Below, in pieces: positions 44,183-53,900 of a DNA stretch of 64,000 bases (position 1 is its first letter; every line of letters begins with the position of its first letter). The stretch lies in NCBI GenBank assembly GCA_021819825.1, contig JAKAEZ010000006.1, positions 1 to 64,000 of the forward strand. The letters are read 5' to 3'. Origin of the DNA: Planctomycetota bacterium. GTDB taxonomy: Bacteria > Planctomycetota > Phycisphaerae > WQYP01. The notes beneath the pieces are model-generated. The model saw only the letters and a list, made by a program, of their open reading frames with translations, searched no databases and was not told the DNA's origin. Position numbers and translations under genes: made by a program.

Positions 44183-45088
44183 ATGTTGCGGCCGAAACTG
44201 ATAATCTCTGGTTGCATTTTCGTGGCCCTGCTGCTTGCAGGCGGCGTTGCGATGGCATCAGCTCCACGCCATGGCAACCATAACAAGTTGACGGCACAAG
44301 ACATAATTATCAAAACGACACATGCCTACGCCGCACTTTCAAGCTACAGTGACAAGGGGACGGCCGTCGCAAAGATGCGAGGTATGAACGGTGGTGCGTC
44401 GTTCACGATGCGCACGACTTTCAGTATCCATTTACAACGCCCCCAGCTTTATCGCATACATTGGTCGCAACGGCTATTCGATGGCATGACCGGGGGCGGG
44501 GCCGTGTGGTCGGATGGAAAGGGAAGTTTTGTCGTGATGAATGTGGATGGCCATGAGGTGAAGAAAAAGTACTCTGATGGCCAGTTGGCGCTGGCTGCCG
44601 GTGCCGGTGTTTCCAACGGCGCTTCGTCAACCATTCCCGAAATTTTCTTCGGGCACAAAAAACTGGGCGATGTCCTCGATTCGACCAACGCCACGCTGCG
44701 CCAACAAAAAGATCAAGCCCTGCACGGCGTTGATTGCTATGTCGTTTCATGGCACACACACCCTGCCGCCGGTCACGGAAAGCAGCCGGAATTGGCGTCC
44801 TCGGGAACCACTGTGACACTTTGGATTGACAAAAAGAATTTTCTCATTCGCCAGGTCAGAATGGTAATCCAAGCAGGGCATGGCGTACCGCACGTGAGTG
44901 ATGCGGAGATCAAGAAGGACTTAGCTCAACTGCACGAGCCGGCCACGCCTGCTGCGGTTGCTACCCTCCGAAGGGAATTAAAAAAAGCATCAAAAATGCG
45001 GTTGAAAGGATCGATTACGTTTACTGAGACGCACGGCAAGATTGTGTTGGACAAAAACCTTCCGTCGGCGGATTTCAGCAATCATTAA
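44183..45088 (+). CDS. Secreted LolA-like / outer-membrane-carrier-fold protein
   Basis: A 301-residue protein with a clear signal peptide (MLRPKLIISGCIFVALLLAG, cleaved after AMASA). The mature part looks like the LolA/LppX fold: a helix DIIIKTTHAYAALSSYSDKGT, a run of strands (SFTMRTTFSIHLQRPQLYRIH, GAVWSDGKGSFVVMN), then TVTLWIDKKNFLIRQVRMVI. Such proteins carry lipoproteins or lipids, or are stand-alone periplasmic sensors. GGAGG (44170-44174) 8 bases before the ATG sets the start. It is a single gene with its own promoter, unrelated to the upstream operon as far as visible. Confidence 0.65.
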   Translation: MLRPKLIISGCIFVALLLAGGVAMASAPRHGNHNKLTAQDIIIKTTHAYAALSSYSDKGTAVAKMRGMNGGASFTMRTTFSIHLQRPQLYRIHWSQRLFDGMTGGGAVWSDGKGSFVVMNVDGHEVKKKYSDGQLALAAGAGVSNGASSTIPEIFFGHKKLGDVLDSTNATLRQQKDQALHGVDCYVVSWHTHPAAGHGKQPELASSGTTVTLWIDKKNFLIRQVRMVIQAGHGVPHVSDAEIKKDLAQLHEPATPAAVATLRRELKKASKMRLKGSITFTETHGKIVLDKNLPSADFSNH

Positions 45089-46273
45089 CGCCGTAGTTCA
45101 GCGACCGCGACGCGCGATCCGTCTTGGGGAAGGGGGGCGTGACGGTTGCAGCATCGCAAAAGCGGCGGCTGCGGTCGCAGAGCAGTTGATCAGGAGAGAG
45201 TTGAGCAGTAGAGCATATTAACGCCGTGCTTCAACGAATAACGAGGGAGAGGGCCTGTGACCGATTCTGCAACGCGGCGGCGCTTCGATCATTGGGGGGT
45301 TATGTTTCAGGATTTCACGGATCACGAATCAATATGGCGACGGGCGACAAACAATCCAGAATCCGAAATCGGAAAGGCCTTTACGCTATTTATCAGAATT
45401 GTTCAGTAGTTTCAGTCATGATCAGTAGGGGCTGCCGCGGCTGAGGTTTCAGGTTATAGGCGAGTTTTCGGGCTGCCGGTGCAAGTTGCTCAAGAAGCTC
45501 AAGATGTTTTGGGCCTCCAGGGGGCATTCAGAAGTTAGGAGTTAGGAGAATAGGAGTTAGAAGACTTTGCGAATTTCAAGGTGCCCAAGATGCCCAAGTT
45601 CGGGGGCAAGTTGCCCAAGTTGGGCAAGTTGATGGAAGCGTTGATTTTAGCGGGTTTGCTTCAAGTTGCTCAAGAAGCTCAAGATGTTTTTGGCCCCCAG
45701 GGGGGGCAGTATTTGGCATTGAGGAGTTAGGAGGCGTTTTACAGTATTGGTCGGTATTGGTCAGTATTGATCAGTAATTTGAGAATTGAGCGGAATGGGC
45801 GCGGGCTGTTGGCTACAACGAACAACGAAACGCTGCGCTTAACGAGCAGCGAGCAACGAAACACACGGGCACTCAACGAGAGACGAGCAACGGGTTTCCG
45901 TTCAGGATTCTTTTCCGCGATCACTGTGGCGGCATGTTATTTACTTGTCAAACCCCGGCGGACCGGAATGCGGCACTTATGCCGTGGAGAGGCTATAGGG
46001 GGTGAGACAGGCGCATAATGAAATAATGAATAATCAATGAGTAATGGCCAAGACGAGGGGGGCTATCCATCCCGGCGCGCACGGGATAAACTCCGGCGGA
46101 GGGGTAGCCGCTGCGGCGGCTGGAAGAGGAGAACAGTAGATAGTTGAGCTGTAGAGCACATAAGGCTGGCCTGGAGAGTTGCCGGTGCTTGCGACCAGCA
46201 GCGGTTGGGCAGGGGGCTGGCGGCGGGTCTGGTGTGGTTTGTCGGCATGGGTGATTGGGGTTAAACTTTTGCC
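45089..46273. other. 1.2 kb repeat-rich intergenic region
   Basis: No supportable gene. It is packed with small repeats. A 29-base direct repeat occurs at 45481-45509 and 45662-45690 (starts CAAGTTGCTCAAGAAGC). Between them are several GCCCAAG/TTGCCCAAG words. Others are GTTAGGAG strings near 45530 and 45725, ATTGGTCGGTATTGGTCAG near 45750, and AACGAGCAGCGAGCAACGA near 45840. It resembles a site where many small elements accumulate, bordering the defence island. Confidence 0.65.
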
Positions 46274-49200
46274 ATGTCGTTGGATATCACATTTATCACG
46301 AATGAAAGCGGCAAAACGCTACGCGATCGACTCGCGGCGTTGCTCGGTACCGACACGCGACAGTTTGACTGCCTGGTAGGCTATTTTTTCATCAGCGGAT
46401 TTTATAAGATTTATCCGAGTCTGGAAAAAGTAGAAAGGGTTCGCATCCTTGTCGGTCTGAACACCGACCACACCGTTTGGAAGCTTTCGCAAAATGCCAA
46501 AGCGCCCTCGGATGAGCCTCCCGCCTTCCATTTCCACTCCCACTCGGAGGTGCAGAAGGAAATTCCCCGCACCATGCTGCGAGAATTGGAACATGCCGCG
46601 TACACCGCCGAGGTCGAAACTGGCGTGGATAAGTTCGTACAATGGATCAAATCGGGAAAATTGGAAATCAGGGCGCATCCATCCCGGGATCTGCACGCGA
46701 AGGTCTACATCGTGACCTTTCGCGATGGGGATAGGGATATTGGCCGCGTGATTACCGGCTCAAGCAACCTGACCCAATCCGGCCTGCAGGACAATCTTGA
46801 ATTCAACGTCGAGCTGAAAAACCGCTCCGATTACGATTTCGCCATCGACAAATTCAATGCACTCTGGACCGGTGCTGTGGAATTATCTGAACCCTGTAAA
46901 CAGGCCATTTTGTCGCAGTCCCCGTACGCCCAGTTCACCCCTTATGAGCTTTATCTGAAGTTCCTTTACGAGTATTTCCGCAGTGAGCTGAACCGTCCGA
47001 CGGAGCTTGACGACCTCTACGTCCCGGATGGGTTCAAAAAGCTCAAATATCAGGAAGAGGCCGTCCTGACGGCGAAAAGAATTCTTGAAGAATACGGCGG
47101 TGTGTTTCTTTCCGATGTCGTCGGGTTGGGAAAAACTTACATGGCCGCCATGCTTGCCCAGCAGCTTAAAGGCCCATCACTCGTGCTCGCTCCGCCTCAT
47201 CTTATTGATGCCAAGAATCCCGGTTCATGGCGCAATGTGTTCCGCCAGTTCAACGTTCCGCAACACACAGATTTCGAATCCATCGGAACGCTGGATTCCC
47301 TGCTCCAGCGTGATATGTCCAAATACAGGAACGTGTTTATTGATGAATCACATCGCTTCCGCAATGAGGATAATCAAACCTACGCCAATCTCGCGCAAAT
47401 CTGCCGGGGAAAGCGCGTTATTTTGGTATCCGCCACCCCGCTTAACAACACTCCGGGTGACATTCTCAGCCAGATCAAGCTGTTTCAGAACGGCACCAAC
47501 AGTACCATCCCCAATGTCCGGAATCTCGTGGAATTCTTTGGCAAATTGCAACGGAACCTCCGCGGTCTTGACCGCCGCACCCACCGAGAGCAGTATCTCC
47601 GCACCGTTCAGGCCAACGCCAAAACCACGCGGGAAAGCGTTCTTAAATATCTCATGATCCGCCGCACCCGTGGCGAGGTGGCAAGGTATTATGCCACCGA
47701 CCTTGCGTTGCAGGGCGTGACATTTCCCGATGTTGTGGACCCCAAAGCTCTTTTTTACAAGTTCAATAAGGAAGAAAGCCGAATCCTGGATTCCACTATG
47801 CAGATGCTGGGGCACGATTTCAAATATGCACGCTACAAGCAGCTCGCCTACTACCTGGGCGAGCGCGAAGGGGGGCAATCTCAGGCCCAGCAGAACCTTG
47901 CGAAGTTCATGAAAATACTCATGGTCAAGCGCCTGGAAAGCAGTTTCCATGCTTTTCGTCTCACGCTGGACCGTTTCATTCGCACCTACCAGCGTGTTAT
48001 TGCGGAATTCCGCAAGGGGAATGTTTACATCAGCAAGAAATATACCAGCAAAATTTTTGACCTGCTGGATGATGACGAACAGGAATCCATACAACAATTA
48101 CTTGATGAAGACAAGGCGGAAATGCTCGACGCGAAGGAGTTCCGTCCTGAATTTATCGTCGATCTGGAAAGCGATCTGGCCATCCTGAATTCCATCCGCA
48201 GTCTCTGGAACAACATCAAACGCGATCCCAAGTGGGAGGCCTTCCGCCAACTCCTGCTTGATGATAAGCAGCTTAAGCAATCCAAGGTGATCATATTCAC
48301 TGAATCAAGGGAAACCGCAGAGTATCTGGGCCGGCAGATCGCGGCCGGGGTGGAGAAAAGGGTCCTGGTTTCCAGCAGTGATTCCGATGAGGCCGTGTAT
48401 CGGCAAGTCACGGACAATTTTGATGCCCGGGCACTGCACCGTAAGGATGACTTCCGTATTCTTGTGGCCACAGAGGTGCTTTCGGAGGGTGTTAACCTGC
48501 ACCGTTCCAATGTCGTCATTAACTATGATATTCCGTGGAACCCCACGCGCCTGATTCAGCGTGTGGGCCGCGTGAATCGGGTGGGCACAACTTTCGACAC
48601 CATCCACACTTATAACTTTTTCCCGACGGATGAAGGCAATGATCTTATCAAACTCAAAGAGGCCGCCGAGGCCAAAATCAACGCCTTCATTGAAATGCTT
48701 GGTAATGATGCCCGCCTGCTGACGGATGGCGAAGAAATTAAATCACACGATCTCTTTGATCGGTTAAATTCGAAAGCCACGATCACCGGTGAGGATGAGC
48801 AGGAAGAAACCGAACTCAAATACCTTGCCGAGATACGGGAAATCCGGGATAAGAACCCCGATTTGTTCATCCGCATCAAGGCGTTGCCTAAAAAGGCCCG
48901 CTCCACCCGGGCGGTGCCGGCACCAATTGGCATCGCGCCAAAATTTGCGTTCCCCTCGTTGGTCACGTACTTTCGGCAGGGGCAATTGGACAAGTTCTTC
49001 ATCGCCACGCCGTTGGGCATTTCTCAGGAGTTGGATTTCATGCGGACTGCGGCGCTTCTCAAGCCCGTTGACGCCAATGAGCCGCTGCTGAAAATTGCCG
49101 AGAACTTTTATGACCTGTTGGATAAAAACCGGGCCGAGTTCTTGGCCGCCACCAGCGCCGAGGCCTCCGGGGCCACCGCGAGACCCGGCGGCGGCGTCAA

Positions 49201-49504
49201 CGCCGCCTACATTCTCAAGCGGTTGGCCGCCCGGGAAGTCCGAGATTACCATGGTTACACTGAAGAGGATGAACTCCTTATGCAACAGGTGATCCAGTGC
49301 CTCGCGGACGGGGCGATTCCCAGGGCCATCGCGAAGAAAGTTGCGGGCGCAATGAAGAAACAGGCCGATCCCCTGAAGGTACTGGCTATCCTGCGGCGCG
49401 ATATTCCCCAAGCGCTGCTTTCGCCCATGCAGGCGGCGCAATCCCACGGAACGAACAGTCCGCGTGAAGTGATTCTCTCCTCCATGCTGTTGGAGGCACG
49501 ATGA
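46274..49504 (+). CDS. PLD-domain SF2 helicase (defence type)
   Basis: A 1076-residue protein. Residues 20-190 form a phospholipase-D-like nuclease domain with an HxK motif (DLHAKVYIV) followed by ITGSSNLTQSGL. The SF2/SNF2-like helicase has Walker A VVGLGKTYMAA near residue 284, a DESH box (VFIDESHRFRN), motif III-like VSATPLNN, and the C-terminal domain with LIQRVGRVNRVG. The helical tail ends SPREVILSSMLLEAR. Such fusions occur in restriction-like defence systems, where the helicase translocates on DNA and the PLD site may cut it. It opens a set with a DUF1016 nuclease and an Eco57I-like methylase, starting 4 bases before the next frame's ATG. Confidence 0.9.
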   Translation: MSLDITFITNESGKTLRDRLAALLGTDTRQFDCLVGYFFISGFYKIYPSLEKVERVRILVGLNTDHTVWKLSQNAKAPSDEPPAFHFHSHSEVQKEIPRTMLRELEHAAYTAEVETGVDKFVQWIKSGKLEIRAHPSRDLHAKVYIVTFRDGDRDIGRVITGSSNLTQSGLQDNLEFNVELKNRSDYDFAIDKFNALWTGAVELSEPCKQAILSQSPYAQFTPYELYLKFLYEYFRSELNRPTELDDLYVPDGFKKLKYQEEAVLTAKRILEEYGGVFLSDVVGLGKTYMAAMLAQQLKGPSLVLAPPHLIDAKNPGSWRNVFRQFNVPQHTDFESIGTLDSLLQRDMSKYRNVFIDESHRFRNEDNQTYANLAQICRGKRVILVSATPLNNTPGDILSQIKLFQNGTNSTIPNVRNLVEFFGKLQRNLRGLDRRTHREQYLRTVQANAKTTRESVLKYLMIRRTRGEVARYYATDLALQGVTFPDVVDPKALFYKFNKEESRILDSTMQMLGHDFKYARYKQLAYYLGEREGGQSQAQQNLAKFMKILMVKRLESSFHAFRLTLDRFIRTYQRVIAEFRKGNVYISKKYTSKIFDLLDDDEQESIQQLLDEDKAEMLDAKEFRPEFIVDLESDLAILNSIRSLWNNIKRDPKWEAFRQLLLDDKQLKQSKVIIFTESRETAEYLGRQIAAGVEKRVLVSSSDSDEAVYRQVTDNFDARALHRKDDFRILVATEVLSEGVNLHRSNVVINYDIPWNPTRLIQRVGRVNRVGTTFDTIHTYNFFPTDEGNDLIKLKEAAEAKINAFIEMLGNDARLLTDGEEIKSHDLFDRLNSKATITGEDEQEETELKYLAEIREIRDKNPDLFIRIKALPKKARSTRAVPAPIGIAPKFAFPSLVTYFRQGQLDKFFIATPLGISQELDFMRTAALLKPVDANEPLLKIAENFYDLLDKNRAEFLAATSAEASGATARPGGGVNAAYILKRLAAREVRDYHGYTEEDELLMQQVIQCLADGAIPRAIAKKVAGAMKKQADPLKVLAILRRDIPQALLSPMQAAQSHGTNSPREVILSSMLLEAR

Positions 49505-49689
49505 ATCGGCATCAGGCCCGCAAACTCGGTACGGTCTTCACCTGGGAATTGGAGGCAAGGCGACTTCTTGGATTTTTCGGCAAGCAGTTGAGCATGATGG
49601 GACAACCCAAGGAGTTCGTTCGCAACAGCCGATACGTCGAAGACATGTTGGCGCTGCCTGTAAAGGGCGTGGAAGGAGAGGCATCTTGA
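49501..49689 (+). CDS. 62-residue ORF, duplicated methylase start
   Basis: It begins MNRHQARKLG, a diverged copy of the first residues of the Eco57I-like methylase (MNRDQARQLV), with the same preceding bases. It continues into an unrelated 50-residue tail (VFTWELEARRLLGFFGKQL). ATG 49501 overlaps the helicase stop and TGA 49687-49689 overlaps the next start (TTGA). It is probably a scar of the duplication that let the DUF1016 gene in, perhaps still translated as a coupling leader. Confidence 0.5.
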   Translation: MNRHQARKLGTVFTWELEARRLLGFFGKQLSMMGQPKEFVRNSRYVEDMLALPVKGVEGEAS

Positions 49690-50849
49690 TCAAGAAGCGC
49701 GGCCATTTAGCCAAATTACAACCCAGAATCGCCGACTATGATTCGATACTGACCGACGTTACCGGTCTCCTGGAATCCGCCCGGCGCGGTGCCGCACGGG
49801 CGGTTAATGCGACGATGACCACCGTTTATTGGCGCGTCGGAGAGCGAATCGTGGAATGGGAGCAAGGCGGGCGCAACCGTGCTGATTATGGTGTTGCACT
49901 TCTCAAGCGGCTGGCTGGCGACTTGAGAACCCGCTTTGGAACCGGATTTTCGGAGCGCAATCTCGAACAGATGCGACTGTTTTACCGCCAGTGGCCAATT
50001 TCGCAGACACCGTCTGCGAAATTGGCCACAATGTCCGCCCCGCCCCCCTCTGCGCCCATTACTCAAATTGTGCAATCACCGTCTGCACAATTCGCCTCGC
50101 CACGGTTCCCGCTGGCCTGGTCTCATTATGTTCGGCTTCTTGCGGTGAAAAATGTCTTGGCAAGACAATTCTACGAAACCGAGGCCCTCCGTGGCGGATG
50201 GTCGATCCGGCAACTTGATCGGCAGATAGATTCCCTTTATTACGAACGCACGGTCTTGTCAAAAAATAAGGCCGCCATGCTTACCAAAGGCCAAAAGCCA
50301 GCCTCCGGCGACTCTGTTACGCCCGAAGAAGAAATCAAAGACCCCTTTATTCTCGAATTCCTTGACCTCAAAGATGAATATTCCGAAACCCAATTGGAGG
50401 AGGCACTGATCCGCCATTTGGAATCGTTCCTTCTGGAACTTGGCGATGACTTCGCCTTCCTTGGCCGGCAACGGCGATTACGGATTGGTGACCAATGGTT
50501 TCGTGTGGACCTGTTATTCTTCCACCGCAGGCTAAAATGTCTGATCGTAATCGATCTCAAGACGGGAAAATTTACCCACGCCGACGCCGGCCAAATGCAC
50601 CTATATCTCAATTACGCCGCAGACCATTGGACCAAGCCCGGTGAGAATCCGCCTGTAGGACTGATACTCTGCGCACAAAAAGATGCGGCCGTTGTCCACT
50701 ATGCACTGGAGAATCTGCCCAACAAAGTTCTCGCGGCTGAATACAAGATGAAATTACCTGATGAAGCCACCCTCGCTGGTGAAATAGATCGCACGCGCCG
50801 GGCGCTGGAAGTCAGATCGGTGGGCGGACGCGGGGGCAGGAAGAAATGA
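49686..50849 (+). CDS. DUF1016 (YhcG-type) PDDEXK nuclease
   Basis: A 387-residue protein of the DUF1016/YhcG family. The N-terminal helical part has TTVYWRVGERIVEWEQGG, YGVALLKRLAGDL and RFGTGFSERNLEQMRLFY. The C-terminal PDDEXK nuclease core has LGDDFAFLGRQRRLRI, FRVDLLFFHRRLKCLIVIDL and KTGKF (the D and the E/D-x-K pieces). Between them the expected link to LAWSHYVRLL is lengthened by about 30 residues of palindrome-derived repeats (QTPSAKL, QSPSAQF). TTG 49686 has GGAGAG 5 bases upstream. It sits between helicase and methylase, flanked by a duplicated junction. Confidence 0.85.
   Translation: MIKKRGHLAKLQPRIADYDSILTDVTGLLESARRGAARAVNATMTTVYWRVGERIVEWEQGGRNRADYGVALLKRLAGDLRTRFGTGFSERNLEQMRLFYRQWPISQTPSAKLATMSAPPPSAPITQIVQSPSAQFASPRFPLAWSHYVRLLAVKNVLARQFYETEALRGGWSIRQLDRQIDSLYYERTVLSKNKAAMLTKGQKPASGDSVTPEEEIKDPFILEFLDLKDEYSETQLEEALIRHLESFLLELGDDFAFLGRQRRLRIGDQWFRVDLLFFHRRLKCLIVIDLKTGKFTHADAGQMHLYLNYAADHWTKPGENPPVGLILCAQKDAAVVHYALENLPNKVLAAEYKMKLPDEATLAGEIDRTRRALEVRSVGGRGGRKK
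49991..50029. repeat. Perfect 18-bp-arm hairpin inside the DUF1016 gene
   Basis: Arms 49991-50008 and 50012-50029 are exact reverse complements (starting GTGGCCAATTTCGCAGAC) around the loop ACC. A second, imperfect copy of the idea follows at 50066-50092 (AATTGTGCA paired with TGCACAATT, with the same ACCGTCTGC centre). Both lie in frame within the coding sequence and account for the enlarged linker. Confidence 0.9.
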
Positions 50850-50908
50850 GTATACCACGAAATATTAGGCGCTACGTTGCGATCATCGCTGCGGCTCATA
50901 CCGCAGGC

Positions 50909-50976
50909 CCGCGTGGGGCTATTCTTTCCCCCATGTTGTTGGAGGCACCATGAATCGCGACCAGGCTAGGCAGCTT
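50909..50976 (+). repeat. Duplicated junction (copy 2 of 49460-49527)
   Basis: This 68-base stretch aligns without gaps to 49460-49527. Both copies span the last helicase codons (SPREVILSSMLLEAR, versus GPRGAILSPMLLEAP here), the TTGGAGGCAC ribosome site and the first methylase codons (MNR-QAR). By eye about four fifths of the first 61 positions match. The DUF1016 gene lies between the copies, so it entered by an insertion or duplication at the helicase-methylase boundary. Confidence 0.8.
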
Positions 50977-53900
50977 GTTAAGAACACATTCAAGCAGAAA
51001 TTCGATAAGGGCCGATTCACCACTTTTATCGGAAACCTGCTCAACCATATCGATGTTTCCAACGCCACCTCCTGTAATTTCCGTCGTATAAAGGATGCGT
51101 ATAAGCCGCATGTTGACCTCTCCCAGCGAATTGGTACTTACACCTCCCCAGATAATCAGCTTTTGGATGTTTTGGTAGTCCGGCTCACAAGCCAAGCAAA
51201 ACTAATCCGCACTCGTGCTGCAATTCGGAATTTCGTGGCTGATTACCTCGCGGGGGAAGGTAAACATGCCGCCCTTGTCGCCTTTGTTTCCCCGTCTGAA
51301 AACGCCTGGCGATTTTCCTATGTGAAAATGGAATATGCCACAGTTGAAAAGTCATCCGGCGATGTCGGCGTGGAGGCCCGCCTGACCCCCGCCCGGCGGT
51401 TTTCTTATCTGGTCGGCCCCGGTGAAAGCTGTCATACGGCCCAAACCCGGTTTCTTGATCTGCTGCAAAATACGCAGACCAATCCGCAGTTGGAGGACAT
51501 TGAAGAAGCCTTCAGCGTGGAGGCCGTTACCAAGGAATTCTTTGCGGGGTACAAGGATCTCGCCCTTGAGGTTAAGGAGGAACTGGACAGGCTGGCCGCG
51601 GGCGATAACGCCATCAGGGACGAATTTGCCGCCTGTCAGATCAGCACCATCGGCTTTGCCAAAAAACTCATGGGCCAAATTGTATTTCTTTACTTTCTCC
51701 AGAAAAAGGGCTGGCTCGGCGTGGCCAAAGACGCCCCTTGGGGTACCGGCCCGCATAATTTCTTGCGCAAACTGGCCGATGGCGATTTTGGCCAACGCGC
51801 CAACTTTTTCGATGATATGCTGGAGCCGCTATTTTATGGCACTCTGGCCAAGGATCGCGGCCATGAGGCCTTTTGCGAACGCTTTGATTGCCGCATCCCA
51901 TTTCTCAATGGCGGCCTTTTTGAACCGCTCAATAATTACAATTGGCGCAAAACCGAAATCCTGCTGCCCAACCGTCTGTTCACCAATGACGTTGCGGTGG
52001 AGGAAGGAATTACCGGCACCGGCATTTTAGATGTTTTTGACCGTTACAACTTCACCGTCAATGAAGCCGAGCCGCTGGAAAAGGAAGTGGCCATTGATCC
52101 GGAAATGCTGGGCAAAGTGTTTGAGAACCTGCTGGAAGTCAAAGAGCGTAAATCCAAGGGATCGTTTTATACCCCGCGTGAAATTGTCCATTACATGTGC
52201 CAGGAAAGCCTGATTAACTATCTCGACACGGCGGTCAATGGTGAATGTGACACAGGCATTCCTGCCTGTACCCCATCAAAAACACCCAGCCAGGCACAAG
52301 AAACACAGACAGGAATGTCTGTGCTACCGCAACCACAAACACAGACAGGAATGTCTGTGCCACGTTGTGACATTGAAACGTTCATCCACGAAGGGGACCG
52401 CATTGCGGATTACGACGCCGTTAAGGCCAACCATGGCATTGAGTTGCCCGCCGCCATAAAAACCCACGCCCGGCTGTTGGATGACAAACTTGCCGCGATC
52501 ACCGTGTGCGATCCGGCAATCGGATCAGGCGCGTTTCCGGTGGGCATGATGCAGGAAATCGTCCGCGCCCGCTCCGCACTGACACCCTATTGCAACGATG
52601 TGCATGATCGCACCGCCTACCACTTCAAACGCCACGCGATACAAAACTGTCTGTACGGTGTGGATATTGATCCCGGTGCCGTGGAGATCGCCAAATTGCG
52701 ACTCTGGCTTTCACTGGTGGTGGATGAAGAGGATGTGCGGCAGATCAAGCCGCTGCCGAACTTGGATTACAGGGTCGTGGTTGGGAACTCCTTGCTGGGC
52801 TTTCTATTCAGGTCCGTGCGCGTACAGAAAATCGAGGAACTCAAGGCCCGATTTTTTGGGGAGACTGACTACGACGCGAAAATGCGACTAAAGACGGAAA
52901 TTGATGGCCAGCTTTCACAGGCCTTCGCCAACTCGAAACGGAGCCTGGGCTACGAGGTAAACTTCGATTTTCAAACGGTATTCTCTGAGGTCTTCCGCGG
53001 GGGCGGTTTCGATGTCGTCATTGGCAACCCGCCCTATGTTAGCCATGAACACATCCGGGAAATGAAGACCGCGCTGCGGGAGGCCTCCGAGGTCTATAGC
53101 CCATTTGCTGACATTTATTGTTATTTCATCGAGAAGGCCGTCAGAGTCTTGGCCAAAAAAGGAGTCCTAGCATTTATAACGTCCAACTCCTATATTAAGG
53201 CGGACTACGGAGCAAAACTTCGCGAATATCTTGGCAAACATACAAATATCCTGCAATTGCTTAGCGTTGAGCGCTCGCAGATTTTCGATACGGCAATCGT
53301 CAACGTTGCGATCCTACTCGCGACAAAGGCGCAGCCGGTCGAAGGTGCAACCGCTTACGTAATTAACTCAGCGTGGAACTCAGCGTCTTTTCGGAGATTC
53401 GTTCGGGCCGCCGGCTTCGAGGTACCAAGGTCCGTATTCAATTCATGTACCTGGGCGCTCGCGCACGCCAATGTGCAAGAACTCCGCGCGAGGGTCGAGG
53501 CGAACGGAAAGGCTCTTATTTCGCTGGGGGCTAAGATTCGCTTGGGAATAGCCACCGGGCGTAACGACGCCTTCCTCCTTACCGCCGCAGCGAGGGACGC
53601 ACTTTTGGACATGGACGGGAGAAATGGTGATGTCATTGTCCCGGTCGTTCGTGGTCGCGACATCGAACGATACGGGAAAATTGAGCCGGGGACGTACTTA
53701 ATTGCTGCGCGGAATGGAGTCAATATCAAAAGGGACTATCCGACGTTATATCGCCATTTCGAATCCTTCGGCGCTAGCTTTCGGTCGCGCGGAGCGCAGG
53801 GGCAGGAGTGGTGGAACCTGCGGGCCTGCAGCTTCTACGACGATTTCGATTGCGAGAGAATTGTCTGGATCGAACTGAGCAATGAGGCTCGGTTTACCAG

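Noticed and set aside
45481..45690. Direct repeats considered as a CRISPR array
   Set aside because: There are only two copies, 181 bp apart, with no regular spacers and no cas genes nearby.
50896..51195. 99-codon minus-strand frame over the methylase start
   Set aside because: It is antisense to the duplicated junction and methylase N-terminus, with no ribosome site.
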